DNA of 64,000 bases from Ancylostoma caninum (Eukaryota > Nematoda > Chromadorea > Rhabditida > Ancylostomatidae). Shown piece after piece: positions 49,996-61,493 of the stretch. Both the position numbers and the translations under genes were made by a program. Every line of letters begins with the position of its first letter. The first letter of the stretch is position 1. The stretch covers positions 682,001 through 746,000 of the forward strand of contig JBAJFG010000102.1 in NCBI GenBank assembly GCA_037903475.1. Direction: 5' to 3'. The notes beneath the pieces are model-generated. The model saw only the letters and a program-made list of their open reading frames with translations. It was not told where the DNA came from and searched no databases.

Positions 49996-50055
49996 CAGGA
50001 GGACCGCAGCAGAACGTCGCAAAGATGCGAAATGCTTTCTGCTGCGGTCCTTCTG
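49996..50055 (+). other. strong 60-base hairpin, possible small-RNA precursor
   Basis: The arms AGGACCGCAGCAGAA (50000-50014) and TTCTGCTGCGGTCCT (50037-50051) pair perfectly. The stem extends by four more positions, one of them G-U, to 19 pairs. The 22-base loop holds a mini-stem TCGCA/TGCGA. Stem length and loop size resemble a short miRNA precursor, but no known miRNA seed is recognised. It lies about 260 bases upstream of the F-box gene. Confidence 0.55.
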
Positions 50056-50304
50056 ACAATCTGTCTGGGAATATTGTTCAGATGTCTTTTCATATCTTTT
50101 CTTTAATCCGAACTATTTCAACCGTTAGATGTTTTCTGCTCTTTGCCCACGTGAAATAACCTTGTTTTTGCCATATTTATCCTTTATGACCTCTCTGCAC
50201 CCCAAATAACAGCTCCTTACTCGTCACGTTCCATTCCACTATTTGTTTTGACGACCATTGCACATTTCTGCAAATGCAGACGCCTCCATATCGACCATCA
50301 TACG

Positions 50305-50314
50305 CTTTTTTCAG
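50305..50314 (+). promoter_or_regulatory. putative spliced-leader trans-splice acceptor of the F-box gene
   Basis: The sequence cttttttcag ends at 50314, 32 bases before the ATG at 50347, and an in-frame TGA lies between it and the ATG. This is a strong nematode acceptor with no upstream exon seen, as expected for trans-splicing. Confidence 0.5.
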
Positions 50315-50346
50315 TGGATTGGTGACTTTTGGCGCTACAAGCTACA

Positions 50347-53300
50347 ATGGTTGGTGCAACAGTAGCAGCAGCTGCGGCGGCGACAACCACACTGACAAGG
50401 AAAAACACCTTCCCGAGGCTAGCAAATCTGAATGGACACGATTTTCGCAAGGAATACAAAGGATCCGAGTGAGTGATTTGCGTTGGCGTTATCGGATCAG
50501 CTGATTAATGGACATCTGACATTTTCTGGCCAGCTGTGAGAAATGAGTTCTTGCAGAGAACACGGCCGTGTTGAGGATTAGCTGCTCATTCTCTGGGTTT
50601 AATTTGCAACACTGTCGTTGATTGGTTCTTATCTATAACTAATTGCCACGTATGTTAATTTTTGCCTATTGGTGGCTATAATTTCTGGAAAAACTTCAGG
50701 TTTCTCTCTGAAAAGCCTTGATGCTCTCGGGTTTTTTATTCCTGGCTCAATCTGACTAGACTCGCTAGTGCTAGATCCTCAAAAAGATCTTTCATGGGGC
50801 TTCCTTAATAAGTATTCATCCAGCCCTGAATGCGTCCTCAAGATTACCCAGGGTAGAAATGTTCGCACCCGTGTTAACGATGGGTAAATTCGTGTGGTTT
50901 TGACACATTTATCTTGAATGCCCTGAATGCATCACTAAGACAATCCATGGCAATCGTGTTGATATCCCCAAGTTTACCACTTACGTCAGCATACCTACCC
51001 ATATGTGATGTTGTCTATTCCACCTGCAAACCATGGTTATGAGTTTACCCATCCTCCCAATCCGGATGCGTCCAGGGGCCGCATGCATCATGGTGATCAC
51101 CCCGGGAAAACGCGTTAACACTCTCCAAGCCTATCCATCGTTGACATGAGCGTCAACACGTTTACCCTGGGTAATCTCAGTGACGCATGAGGTCCCAAAT
51201 CTGCGATACAAGTATGATATCCAAGCGCGGATGCTTCATAGAGATTATCAAGGGGGGGGGGGAAACGGGTTCATGCCTGTGTCAAAAATGGGCAAGTTTA
51301 GGGGGTAGCGCGTTTACCCAGGGCAATGCCAACGATGCATGCTAACTGCGGGAACTTTGAACAGAAATTAATGAACTTTCCTGAATTCCATCCGGATTTC
51401 CTTGTGAAGTCAAGCTATTCTTCCCGAATTTCGAACATTCTCAGGAAAAACGGCGTACCCAGGCCTCTCTGACAGGGTATTTCTGGCCATAGCATCTCTC
51501 TCTCTCTTCGCTATATCGAAACACCTGCCGAATTCCAGGCTTGAGCGACGATTTCGTCGCAAAAAGCACGACGGCAACGATTCGTCGCGTTTCCACAGCG
51601 CTTGGCGGGCGTTCTCGGACTACCTCTTTGGCAAGAGCCAGCGCAACTCTTCGATGGCCAACGACGACCAGCGGTTCTCCTATTTTGAGGTGAGCTATTG
51701 TTGCTGCGCTTGTAGCGCTCCACTGTTCTTTGAGATACAGAAAACTGGTCTCAGAATAGTAACGAGTAAGTGTGACGCCATTATTTTCCACTGTTACCAA
51801 ATTAACTGCGACTATTGACACAGTAATAACAACACAACGTCATCTAAGACGACCCAGTGATCTTCATTGGTCGTCAACAGGGCAGAACTGGTCCATAGTC
51901 TTTATAAATGGGGTGACTGAGCTGTGTAGTTCATCGGCAATCAGAGGAGAACAAGTTTTTAAGGATAATTATAGTTCAACCGGTTCTTGAGCTTGGGCCG
52001 GTGACTTCAGCCAAATATAGTAGTTTGAAATATAAAATGTATAAGAGAATGGAAAGTTGGCTAAACAACGGAATATACTGGACTAAGCTGAAAAACACTG
52101 TCTAGTCAGCAAAAAATCCCTGACCAAATCTATAAGTTGCAGCGTGGCCACGCCCACTTTTTGAAGAACCATGCCATCTTGATTGCATTCAGAACCTCAA
52201 CAGGCGTCTTCTCGCTGTAGTGGAGCCTTTTGCTTCCCGGAAAGGGGCGGAGCAACGCCCCACAATAAAAACCATGCCGGCTACAGCCTTTAAAATATTA
52301 GACGTCAGGGTAGGAAGATTGAACAGTCAGTTGTTGCCAACCGATCGCCATTTGTTAGGAAAAATCCATGAATCTCTGGTCAGTTACAAGCAAATGGAAT
52401 GAATTAAGTAAATATTCAACGGAGAAGAGAAAAGATTAAAGGATGATTATGCAAATGAGCAATTTGAAGGAGTCCAATGAGCGCGTTAAGAATCGCCCCT
52501 CTAGAGAAATTAGGCGCGCTTTCTCATTGGTCAATACAGCAGGCGAGTCAATGAGATATGCCTTTTATTCTGAAGGGGCGAGCAAGGGCGAGCATTACTT
52601 GAACACGCTGAATATGAAGAATTTGAAGTCAGTCCAAGGGGAATGCTGAAGCTCTTGGCAGCTTTTTTTGAAAGGATTTTTGAAAAACCTACAGTTTATC
52701 CAGCTAGGACCACTAAATTTTCATTAACTGCATTTATCAAAAACGTCACCTTTTCTTTTACTGTTGTCATCCTAATGTCTCCATGAAGTTCCACAACTTC
52801 CTCAGAACTTCAACTTCATGTTTTCCTATTAGACTGGAATTTAATAACCAACAAAAGTTCACATGCAGCGCTGCCGATTTCACGTGAATCCACATGTTTA
52901 CACATGGACCACAAATTGTTATGCTCGGACAGCTGTTACGCGTGCGAATGATAGTGTCAAAGCACGATAGGTGCAGAAATGTGACGAGGCACAGTTCATT
53001 GTCTGCGTATTCTAAAAAGGACAGACTTGCTAGATGGGTGGTAATAATCTCAAGGTAAAAGACCACATACGTATGGTGCGATTACTGGACGAAATCATTG
53101 AGCTGGGAATTAATAGAGTGCATTTGCGTAGTAAGTAATTGGGGCATAAATCAGTAAGAAATATCAGTAACTACTGGGTGTACTATAGATAAGAAAAAGT
53201 TCTGAGGAAATTAGATTCTCGCTGACGCACTAACGAGGTTCTTTCGGCGTAAACTGCGTTATCCTGAAAATTTCTCCTAATTGGCTGGCCTTTGTCTCCT

Positions 53301-55049
53301 AAAACGCTCCCAGTTTGCTTCATTATGCTTTTTTTCTCCTGGGTCCGGATGCGCCATTGGAAGGATGGGCAGTTCCGTATCCACGGGTAGCAGCTGGGTA
53401 TAGACAACTTCACATATGGGTAAACATGTTGATGTTTGCAGGCAAAGGGTAAATTTGGGACCGTTAACGCGTTCACCATGGGAAGTCTTAATTGTGCATC
53501 CGGACTTTGTTTTTCATCCAACTGCACCACAATATCCTGCTCTTTTACTCTAGAGCAATTATGGCAAGAATCAACTAAAGGAGTCTATAGTCCGCAGCGC
53601 TTGTCCGGAAATCGCTTTCTGTCACTTTCTGTTTTATTTCTGTTAACTTCAAAATTTAATAAATACACAACATTTAAATATTTTTTCAGCAACTCCCCAC
53701 CGAAATTCTCTTTCAAATCCTGAATGGAGTCGACCGCGACACAGCACTGAGCTGTCGTGCCGTCTGCTCGCGATGGCACAGAATCGTTGACAGAATTGTG
53801 GCGAAGAACGAGACATTTCCACCCTTTGAGGTGAGATCGAAAATCAAGCGCAGGGTTTGTAGGGAAATTTTTTAATTATTTAGCTATCCCGCCTTGTCAT
53901 TACTGGTTTATCGCGAAAGGGAGTTGAATTTCGACGGGTGGCCTATGGAGCTCAACGATCGTCAGCGATCGTGGTGTCGCACGCGATGCTGCGACGTCGC
54001 GCTGAGCTCGACTTCAATTTCAGCCAGTTTAAAGTGCAGCGAATCGTTCTAAAGGTAATTCTTTGAATGCTAGGTATTGATTGCTTGCGCGATTACTGGA
54101 AACATAAGGCGTTTACACTTCAGAATCTCAGCATGACCGATGAGATCGTCGATTTCATCCGTATCCAACTCTCCCACTGCGATCTTACGTCACTGGTGCA
54201 GCTATCCTTGAACGGGGTGGATTTTTCAAGTTCAAATTCACTCACGCTCCATCGTCTGCTTGCACCAGTCGCCAAATATATTGAAATCCTTGAGGTAAGA
54301 GAACAACTATCAATGTATCAGTACCAACCGCGGCGATTCCACCTTCTGACAATCGCCGCGATTGAATCGTGCTCAAGTGCGATTTGCATATCCGCCCTTT
54401 TCAAATGAGTCAAAGTGCCAATCCATCACTTCAGCTCAATCAATGTACTGGAATGAGAGCAGACAGCGTCACTGACGCCCACTTGGCCCAGCTGGACGCA
54501 ACAAAAGTTCGCCGCGTCGCGATTGATGGCGTCCGCTTTACGCACGGACGTCGCCGTGCCGTACTCCGCGTCGGTAACGAATCGCTGCGACGATTCGCTG
54601 CTCAGAAGAACTTCCCGACGCTGGTGCTGGATCGTTGCAGCGTCACAACCAAAATGGTCTGCGATTATACAGAGGTTCGTCGATCATAAACGACTCCCTG
54701 TTATCCTGCGCTAATAGCGATAAATTTCAGGACTGGTTTGCCTCAGCAGCTGAGTCGGAGAAAAGCGTGCGATCTCAAATCTGTACGGTGAAAAGGTGTG
54801 CAGCCGTTAAGGGGTCACAATTCGAGGTTGAATGCCGAAAGAGGGGATTGCACTGCAAACGTCGCCGCGGCAGCGGCAGTCTCATCCTGTACAACATCCA
54901 GGCTGAGCATGCACAAACGGTAGGTACCTTACCATGCCGTAACGTCTTAAAACTCTATTCATGGTTATCCTTGACGCTTTAAGGAGTTCACTGTGGCCAC
55001 GCAACCTCTCGAAGCGGATGAGCTGAAGAAGGTAGACGAGCAGCAGTAA
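50347..55049 (+). CDS. F-box protein (SCF ubiquitin ligase adaptor candidate), 8 exons
   Basis: Exons 50347-50468, 51539-51689, 53690-53830, 53884-54054, 54124-54294, 54378-54674, 54731-54919 and 54984-55049 join in phase to give 435 residues. The ATG is the first after an in-frame stop. The N-terminus is Ala/Thr-rich (TVAAAAAATTTLTRK) and then basic (ERRFRRKKHDG). Exon 3 is the F-box (residues about 92-130): LPTEILFQIL, then DTALSCRAVCSRWHRIVDR, with the usual L-P, Cys and Trp positions; this would bind SKP1. The remaining 300 residues have alternating strands and Leu/Val spacing like substrate-binding parts of nematode F-box proteins, but I cannot name the domain. Introns 1 and 2 (1.07 and 2.0 kb) hold repeats; the others are 53-83 bases. 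Intron 5 ends in the unusual acceptor gtgctcaag. Substrate is unknown. Confidence 0.85.
50850..51350 (+). repeat. diverged repeat words within intron 1 of the F-box gene
   Basis: Related units such as attacccagggtagaaatg, gtttaccctgggtaatctc and gcgtttacccagggcaatgc recur, each near an (aa/ga)tgcgtc or (ga/aa)tgcatg word. Related words occur in intron 2 (53330-53510, where ggtccggatgcgcc and tgtgcatccggac form an inverted pair) and near 15120-15190. An 11-G tract is at 51252-51262. Class unknown. Confidence 0.4.
54329..54360 (+). other. GC-rich intronic hairpin in intron 5 of the F-box gene
   Basis: CGCGGCGATT (54329-54338) pairs perfectly with AATCGCCGCG (54351-54360) around a 12-base loop. 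It fills the middle of an 83-base intron and ends 17 bases before the splice acceptor. Confidence 0.7.
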
Positions 55050-55216
55050 CTGTCGCAAATCCGCTCAATACTTGGCCCTGATCAGAATAATAACTTCCAC
55101 GTTATATATTTCGAATGATTTTGTTTTTCGTGTAATTCAGTAAACATCTAGAGTGAAGTCATACTTCACATATGAATTGTAACGCACACGGGTTATTTGC
55201 TTGTAAATAATTGTAA

Positions 55217-55222
55217 AATAAA
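55217..55222 (+). terminator. polyadenylation signal AATAAA of the F-box gene
   Basis: AATAAA lies 168 bases after the stop codon at 55047-55049 in AT-rich sequence. It is the first exact AATAAA downstream; GAATAAAT at 55305-55312 is a second candidate. Confidence 0.5.
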
Positions 55223-55959
55223 TTGGTCTCAATATAGTATTCAAAGCACAGATCCACTCATGTTGTGACTTTTTTACCTGACTCCCTTACGAAATGAGGA
55301 GAATAAATGAGGCTCCGCTAAAGGCAGAAACTCTGACCGTCACTTTTCCTGAATTCCCCGTACATACCTCTCTTTACGACAGCTCCAATCTGCGCCAGTG
55401 GTCCCTACGGAATCGATACGCATCCCTTTCACTACCTTTACTACTTCTATCAGTGATTCTTATTTAACCGGTCTGTTCTACGGATACCCTTACCCTTTTA
55501 ACGTTAAACGCCAACGGATAATTATCGCCAACAGCATCAGGCCGTTCTACCCTTTCGGACATGGGGAAAAGAAGCCAAAGTACCCAAGGTGCTCTTAGCC
55601 CCTAGCCTCTTTAGCATCTTATTGATCACCCTACATGGGAAGTGAACTGTCCTCCTCTGGAAAGGGCCGGAAATGGATGATTCCTATGCACTGTAGAAAC
55701 GGGCTGTGCGGATGGTAATGACCCGATAGTCAGATTAGAACATGTAAAAGAACTAAAAGAATACAAAGGAGACAAATATCATTAGAGAAAAAAAAAGAAG
55801 TACTCTGTATAATTTTGCAACCATGAGCACACAGAACGAACCTTCGATACTGCCTGGTGAAGAATATCGACAATTTCTCCATATTCGTTTAAACTGCTGA
55901 ATAGGATGTATGTGTATAGCCTCCTATGAAAGATGTTGTCGCTATAGTACATATAGTTA

Positions 55960-56274
55960 GCAACCTCCACGTATAGTAGTATAGCACCCTATATCGCCGT
56001 CGACAGCAGCACTTACCCCGATATAGTGTGCTTCACCGGGGAGCATAGTCGTGAAGATATTAGAGAAAGAGAGAACGCGCGAAATAGTGCTTTATTCGGA
56101 GAGGCGGAGGAGAAATACGGGCCATATGCACGAATACACAAGTATCGTCGTTTTTGGAACGGACTATATCTATCGACATTTGGCGCGATATCGCTGACAT
56201 CGCTACTGCAGAGATCAATAATCGATAAGTATCAAAATCAATGCCGCTTGGGCGATGGCAGAGCAGGGTGCTAG
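55960..56274 (+). CDS. coding-like open frame of about 104 codons, function unknown
   Basis: The frame is open from a TAG at about 55957-55959 to a TAG at 56272-56274, with strong purine-first codon bias and no T-runs, unlike the surrounding DNA. The peptide is charged then amphipathic: EHSREDIRERENARNSALFG, then KYGPYARIHKYRRFWNGLYL and a short hydrophobic stretch. There is no ATG near the start, so it would need an upstream exon or be a relic. Acceptor candidates are ccgtcgacagcag and ccccgatatag. No family is recognised. Confidence 0.3.
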   Translation, partial: ATSTYSSIAPYIAVDSSTYPDIVCFTGEHSREDIRERENARNSALFGEAEEKYGPYARIHKYRRFWNGLYLSTFGAISLTSLLQRSIIDKYQNQCRLGDGRAGC

Positions 56275-57017
56275 ACTCAACAAGGAGTGTAGCGGCAGTT
56301 ACGGGTGTAGCATATTCCGTAGCTTTCCAATAGAATGGTTGAAACGAACAGCCTGTCCATTTGCAAATGCTCTAAGAGCTTTTGAAAACGGCTAATCAAC
56401 AAGTCAAAATGAAGCGAAAGCAGCATGAAAAGAACGTTCAAGCAAAGTACAACATTAGCTAGAAATAATTTATACATCACTAATCGAAAATGAAGTTTTG
56501 ATTAAGAGTAAAATGAGCTATCATAAATGAAATCAAAATGGCAGGAGCACTGGGGATATGATTGTACTATAAGTACCAATAAAAATAAGAAAAGGCTGCT
56601 TAGGTTCGCTTCGATAAACTTACATTTTATGAATAAAGAGAGGATGATCAATCATGAATGGAAACCACTGTATACGAAAAAAGAAGCGGAAAAAATGTGT
56701 GGTCTGAAACTTACGCAACATTCGCAGTTATTTTTCGCAGTTTGAACAAAACAACATCGGAATCTGTGGATAGAGAACATCACTGCTGGAACGCAATGTT
56801 CGTATCCTGAATGCCCATCTAGGCCTTCTTCGTTAAGCACGTGTTCCATCTCGATGACATTTAAACAATCTATATTGCACAGATAATAGTGTTTTGTGCC
56901 GAAACGTTATCCAAATCAAGGAACCCATAGGTATACAAAAGACACACGTATTAACTAGCCGACTATTTCAACATGAATAAACTTCCGTAAATACAACTTC
57001 TGGCACGATCAGGATTC
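56275..57017. other. convergent intergenic spacer
   Basis: This is the rest of the spacer between the 3' ends of the F-box gene and ppme-1. A plus-strand open stretch at 56527-56745 is Lys-rich by composition. No AATAAA in the ppme-1 orientation was seen within 100 bases of its stop. Confidence 0.4.
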
Positions 57018-59404
57018 TCAAATCATCATCCCCATTCCCATCATCGGTCGTGCAGCAAGTGGTTTCGCACCCGGAGCAGCTTCTGCAAACCTGTGGCGCA
57101 TAGCAAACCGTGCTAGTTCGTCCGCTAACCGATCAGGACTATCCTCATGTACGGCGTGTCCAACCTTAGGCAGAATCGTATTCTGGAACTTGCCCTGCAT
57201 CTGTGCAATCTGAAATTGTACAAACATTGAATGTGGCTGGTCGGAATGGTACTCCAAAGTGACCTTTGCGGAACTCACCGTAAGATCCTTATCAAGGCGA
57301 TCCACGCCAGCCAGAACCAGAAGTTTTGGTGGAGAACACGACAAGAATTTCGCGGATAGCCCTTGGAACCAGCCAACCCAGTAGGGCTCAGTGGCTGTCA
57401 AATCAATTCGCCACGTGTACTAAAACATGGGGCAGTCCCAAAAATGTCATCAGATGAATTAGTCAGAGATTCCTTAGTAAACCACACAAACCGTTCCGTC
57501 ATCTGTCTTTCTAATTTGTGAAGGCATAGAAATTCGCGCGGCTTGTCGGTTGCGGGTTGCACCTGATTGTAAGCACCAGCTGATAGCCTTCTCCTCTGAC
57601 TCAAATGAAGCTGGACGACCACGAAGGAATGTCGACTGAAAAAAAATGCAGCATAATAATCACATAGATCAACTTTGACAAGAAATTTTACCCAAAGACT
57701 TTTCCAAAATGTGGATTAACAAGCCGTGCATTACGATAAATTTAATTTTGCAGCAAAATCTCTCCCAAAGAGTTCAGAAAACAGTAGAGTAGAGAAAAAA
57801 GTAAATGTAGTGTTTTCGATCTGCGGTGGCTTGCATGTGCACCGTTCACCCTTCGTCCTTATCGTTATCATTGTGTGCGTATCATAGACATATCATATGT
57901 AGTCAACCTTCACCTCTAGCTATCAATGACGTGTCTGGCTTGCTAGAGATAATGATAGAGAGGTAGGGATCAGCAGTGAGGATGCACGCCATCCCAGATC
58001 GAACAGATCATATGTATTTTAACGAAGTGGAAGTCGAAGAGATTGAAGGGAATATTAAGCGTTAGACCTCATGGGAACGTTCTTCAAAACACGACAGTCT
58101 TAGTTTGTTAGAGCTAAACTCGGGTCGTAATTGCGTGAGCCAGTAAGAATATGCGTTGAGCACTAGGCTATGATTGAGCTAGAATGACAAGGCTAACTTC
58201 ATTTCTAAACGCAGCTACAATAGAAAGCTTAGCAACACGATATGTTGAAGATAGAGAAAGAATGAGGAGAAGAAAGGAAAAACTGGAGAAACATGAAAGA
58301 TCTACGAAAATATGAAGTAGAACTCGGAGTAGTAAATCCATAGAAGCTAAAAGAAAATAAACATCTCTGAGAACTAACCATGCCACTCAACGCATCCATA
58401 GCTGATCCTTCAACGACATCGATAACAACAAGACCAACAACATTAGGTATTTCATTGGTGGCAACAACATGCACCGCCAATGCACCACCCATACTGTAAT
58501 AAACAGACTTGCCAACAGCACACGAAATTATTGCTCATAGAAGAAATAAACCGAGCATCTCACAAACACGCTCAGGTTCAGTTGAAAGAAGAATGTTAGC
58601 TTACCTGTGCCCAACAACGCAAACTAGTGGAGGTTCTTCCTCGTTGTTTTGACCAAAAACAGCATTGTATATACTGATGATGTCCCTAAAATAAGAAGCA
58701 TACTGTCAACAAGTGACTTTGGAGAAGCGAGACGAAAGGTAAGAAGGTATGGAGAACGGGCATTCACACCATAAAATCACCTACTTCACTTGTCGCTCTG
58801 TAGACAAATCGTTTTCATCTTGGGTTTGTGTTTGACCATGTCCGCGTAGATCCGGCACTAGTAGACGACATTCTATGCGGGAGCAAAGCTCCGTCTAAAA
58901 AGGAAGAGAACCGCTCGAAGTTATATGTAAGAAACTCCGGTAAAACCAAGCACTTACCGCTAAACAGGACCACGTCAATCCTGAGTAGCCTCCACCATGC
59001 AAGAAGTAAAACACTGGTCCAGTATTTCCCTAAAGCTTTGTAGATCATAATCATTTTAGGGTAAGAAATTAGCATGTACCGTTCAGAACTACATTTGCTA
59101 TAACGAACCTTCAGATACACATTGAATTTATCGCCGTCAATATCAAGTACGCGATTTTCATCGAAAAAATCCTTCCATGGGAGTGGTGTCACATCTCTAG
59201 ATCGTCCATGTCCTCTGTGTAGCGCCGAACTTAACAGACCAATAGTTAAATGTAAATAGCAAAGATTGTCGTGCAAAGCTCGACCTCTTGCTCGAACAGT
59301 AGGTCATTTAGAATTGCTACCGTTTTCTAGCAAGTTTTTGCAAAGATTCACCTTCCAGGGGGTGGCAGTCCTTTGCTGAGCACTTCGCGAAGCGTTGAAC
59401 TCAT
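57018..59404 (-). CDS. ppme-1: protein phosphatase methylesterase 1 (PPME-1)
   Basis: This alpha/beta-hydrolase removes the C-terminal methyl ester from the PP2A catalytic subunit. Nine exons read on the minus strand: 59404-59352, 59214-59109, 59029-58958, 58894-58785, 58685-58605, 58493-58379, 57635-57492, 57419-57279 and 57209-57018. All phases match and give 337 residues. Family features in order are: start MSSTLREVLSKGLPPPG; RDVTPLPWKDFF; oxyanion loop LHGGGYSGLTW; LVPDLRGHG; nucleophile GHSMGG, whose Ser codon is split between exons 5 and 6; VVIDVVEGSAMDAL with the catalytic Asp; FLRGRP; YWVGWFQGLS; KLLVLAGVDRLDKDL; VGHAVHEDSPD with the catalytic His; and the HRFAE tail. The long acidic insert of vertebrate PPME1 is almost absent. 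The C-terminus ends in a Met-rich PMMGMGMMI. All catalytic residues are present, so it should be active. Confidence 0.95.
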
Positions 59405-59429
59405 GAATGACTTTGTTCCACGGAGTCAA

Positions 59430-59439
59430 CTGCAGTAAA
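59430..59439 (-). promoter_or_regulatory. putative trans-splice acceptor of ppme-1
   Basis: On the minus strand the sequence agtttactgcag ends at 59430, leaving a 25-base leader before the ATG at 59404-59402. A second candidate (gtgattccag) lies further upstream. No 5' exon was seen. Confidence 0.4.
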
Positions 59440-61490
59440 CTTCCAGTTAAGTAAATGCCACTGGAATCACAAATATCTGAAAGGATGCAGGGCTACAACC
59501 GACGTCTGGAGTATCGTTAATCACACGTCTCACGCTCGCATTTAAGTCGGCGCTGTAGTGGCAGATCAGAGCTTTCCTGATAGTTTTTCGTCACATTTCA
59601 TGTTGACTATTCAAAGAACTAACTTACTATCACGAAAACCCGATAGTTTACTGTCGCGGGGAGAACACCAGTCCTAGCGGCGCGGCTGCGTTGCGTGCTT
59701 CTCGGATACGCGAAAAACGCACCCTCATCGACGCTTACTGTATAAAAATAGTTCATCACGAGCTTTGTGATTCAATTATTTAGCGCATCCTTTTCTGGTG
59801 TATTCAAAAAATAGTAAAATAAATAAACAATCAGACAAACAATCAAACATGTGCTGGTTTCGTGCGAAAAAATTACTTGCTTAGACTTCGCAAGCGTATG
59901 ATTTTGCTGCTAATGTTTGAATTTAAAGTAAACTACCAAAACGCCCTATCATTACAGGGAACTTCGACCCTGATCACACGCCTCGCAAAGGGAACAGTTC
60001 TATATACAGCACTCGTTAACCCACGTTGATACAGGTTAACCCAAACGATGAGACTCGACAGTGTTTAACCAGTATCAACATGAGTTGGCCAGTTATGTGG
60101 CGCTGCTACGGATGGGGGGAGGGGATAGGAAGGTCGCACAGAGACAGAAACTTAATGACAGTCCGTGGGGACATCTGCTCCGACCTTACTCAGTGCCATG
60201 TACATCAAAATCTTTGTATTTTCGAATGTATATCTGCTCCCATACTACACTAATTCTCTTATCTGCGAATCAAACCCAATCAAATGGCAATTTTAGTGGA
60301 AGTAAGTCATTTCAGTGATTATGACCCCCTGTTGAACAGGGCCTGACTAATCCTTAACAAGAATGCATTAGTTTCACAAGTTGTACTCCAATTTTCTTAT
60401 GAATAGATTTGTACGTAATTTACTTCGCCACCTATTTCACCTTTGTTGTATCTTTACCATGTAGCTGTCCAGGGTACGGTCGGAGCAGAAGTCCCCCCCC
60501 CCCCCCCCGGACTGTCATTAAGTTCCTGTCGTACAGAGTATATACGGTTGTCTAGGCCGTTATATTTACTGAAATCCAACAATCTTCAAGGATGTGCATA
60601 AATCTCTTAGATTTTGCCTATTCAATCACCAAATATTGGTAAAAATAGTCTCAGAGCATAGCTCCTGCATAATAAATCACGGTACCCAAAATTGACTATG
60701 AAGTGAATAAAGTGGCCCAATGCGAATCTGCCAGAAATGGCGCGAATGCGACGAGAGAGCGCTAGATTCAAACACCTCTTCGAGCACGGCTTCTTCATTC
60801 TTCCATTAGATCGTTGCCTCCTTGTTCTCCTTTCACATATGTAGTGCTGTTATGTATTCCACCGTTGAAACCACGGCCTACAAGTCCAACACATCTGAAG
60901 AAAATTCTGGAATCGCTTTATTGAGCTGTTTCAATCGAAACTTGAAGCAACTCAGTTATGTAACTCACTTCACTATCTCTAAGCTAGCATATTGGTTAAA
61001 ATGATTAGGCAGCACATAAAGTTCTACTACGCAAAGATAGAATGCAACGGATTTGTCACTTGTAAAGGGTAACAAAGTGAAAAAATGAGACGAAATAGAA
61101 ATATATGCAATTTAATCTAGAAGGCTTTCAATGCTCCGTCGTCGTATGATTATCACAATCTTCAGACCGGTATTTGAACACGTGCATTGGAACTGGCGCA
61201 TGATTCGGTCTGAAAAGAAAAATGGATTTAAAAAAACCTGTCTTCCTAAAAATGGAAGTGAGTCCTACGCTCTTTCTAAAGTCTGTTCCAAATGCGAAGA
61301 CACACCGCCTCTTTTTCTCTCCTGCGCTCTTCATCTCTTTGACGTCTCTCCAACTAACTTTCCCAGTAAAACAGGTTATAATTGTTAGATGTGCTTGGTT
61401 TTCAAGTGTATTCAATCTTCAATCTCTCTTTCGGCACTGTTCGGCTAGTTCTGACCCAAATATTCGAGGAAACTTTTCGCTCAAACTTCT
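59440..61490. other. divergent spacer between ppme-1 and the 62.7 kb gene; inverted repeat with a C16 tract
   Basis: Upstream of ppme-1, 59640-59730 is moderately GC-rich and may hold its promoter; no TATA box stands out. Arms at about 60145-60186 (gaaacttaatgacagtccgt, then ctgctccgacc) and 60479-60530 (inverse, ggagcagaag then gactgtcattaagttcctg) form an inverted repeat. The tgggg of the left arm corresponds to a run of 16 C (60493-60508) in the right arm. No gene is seen. Confidence 0.45.
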
Positions 61491-61493
61491 CAT

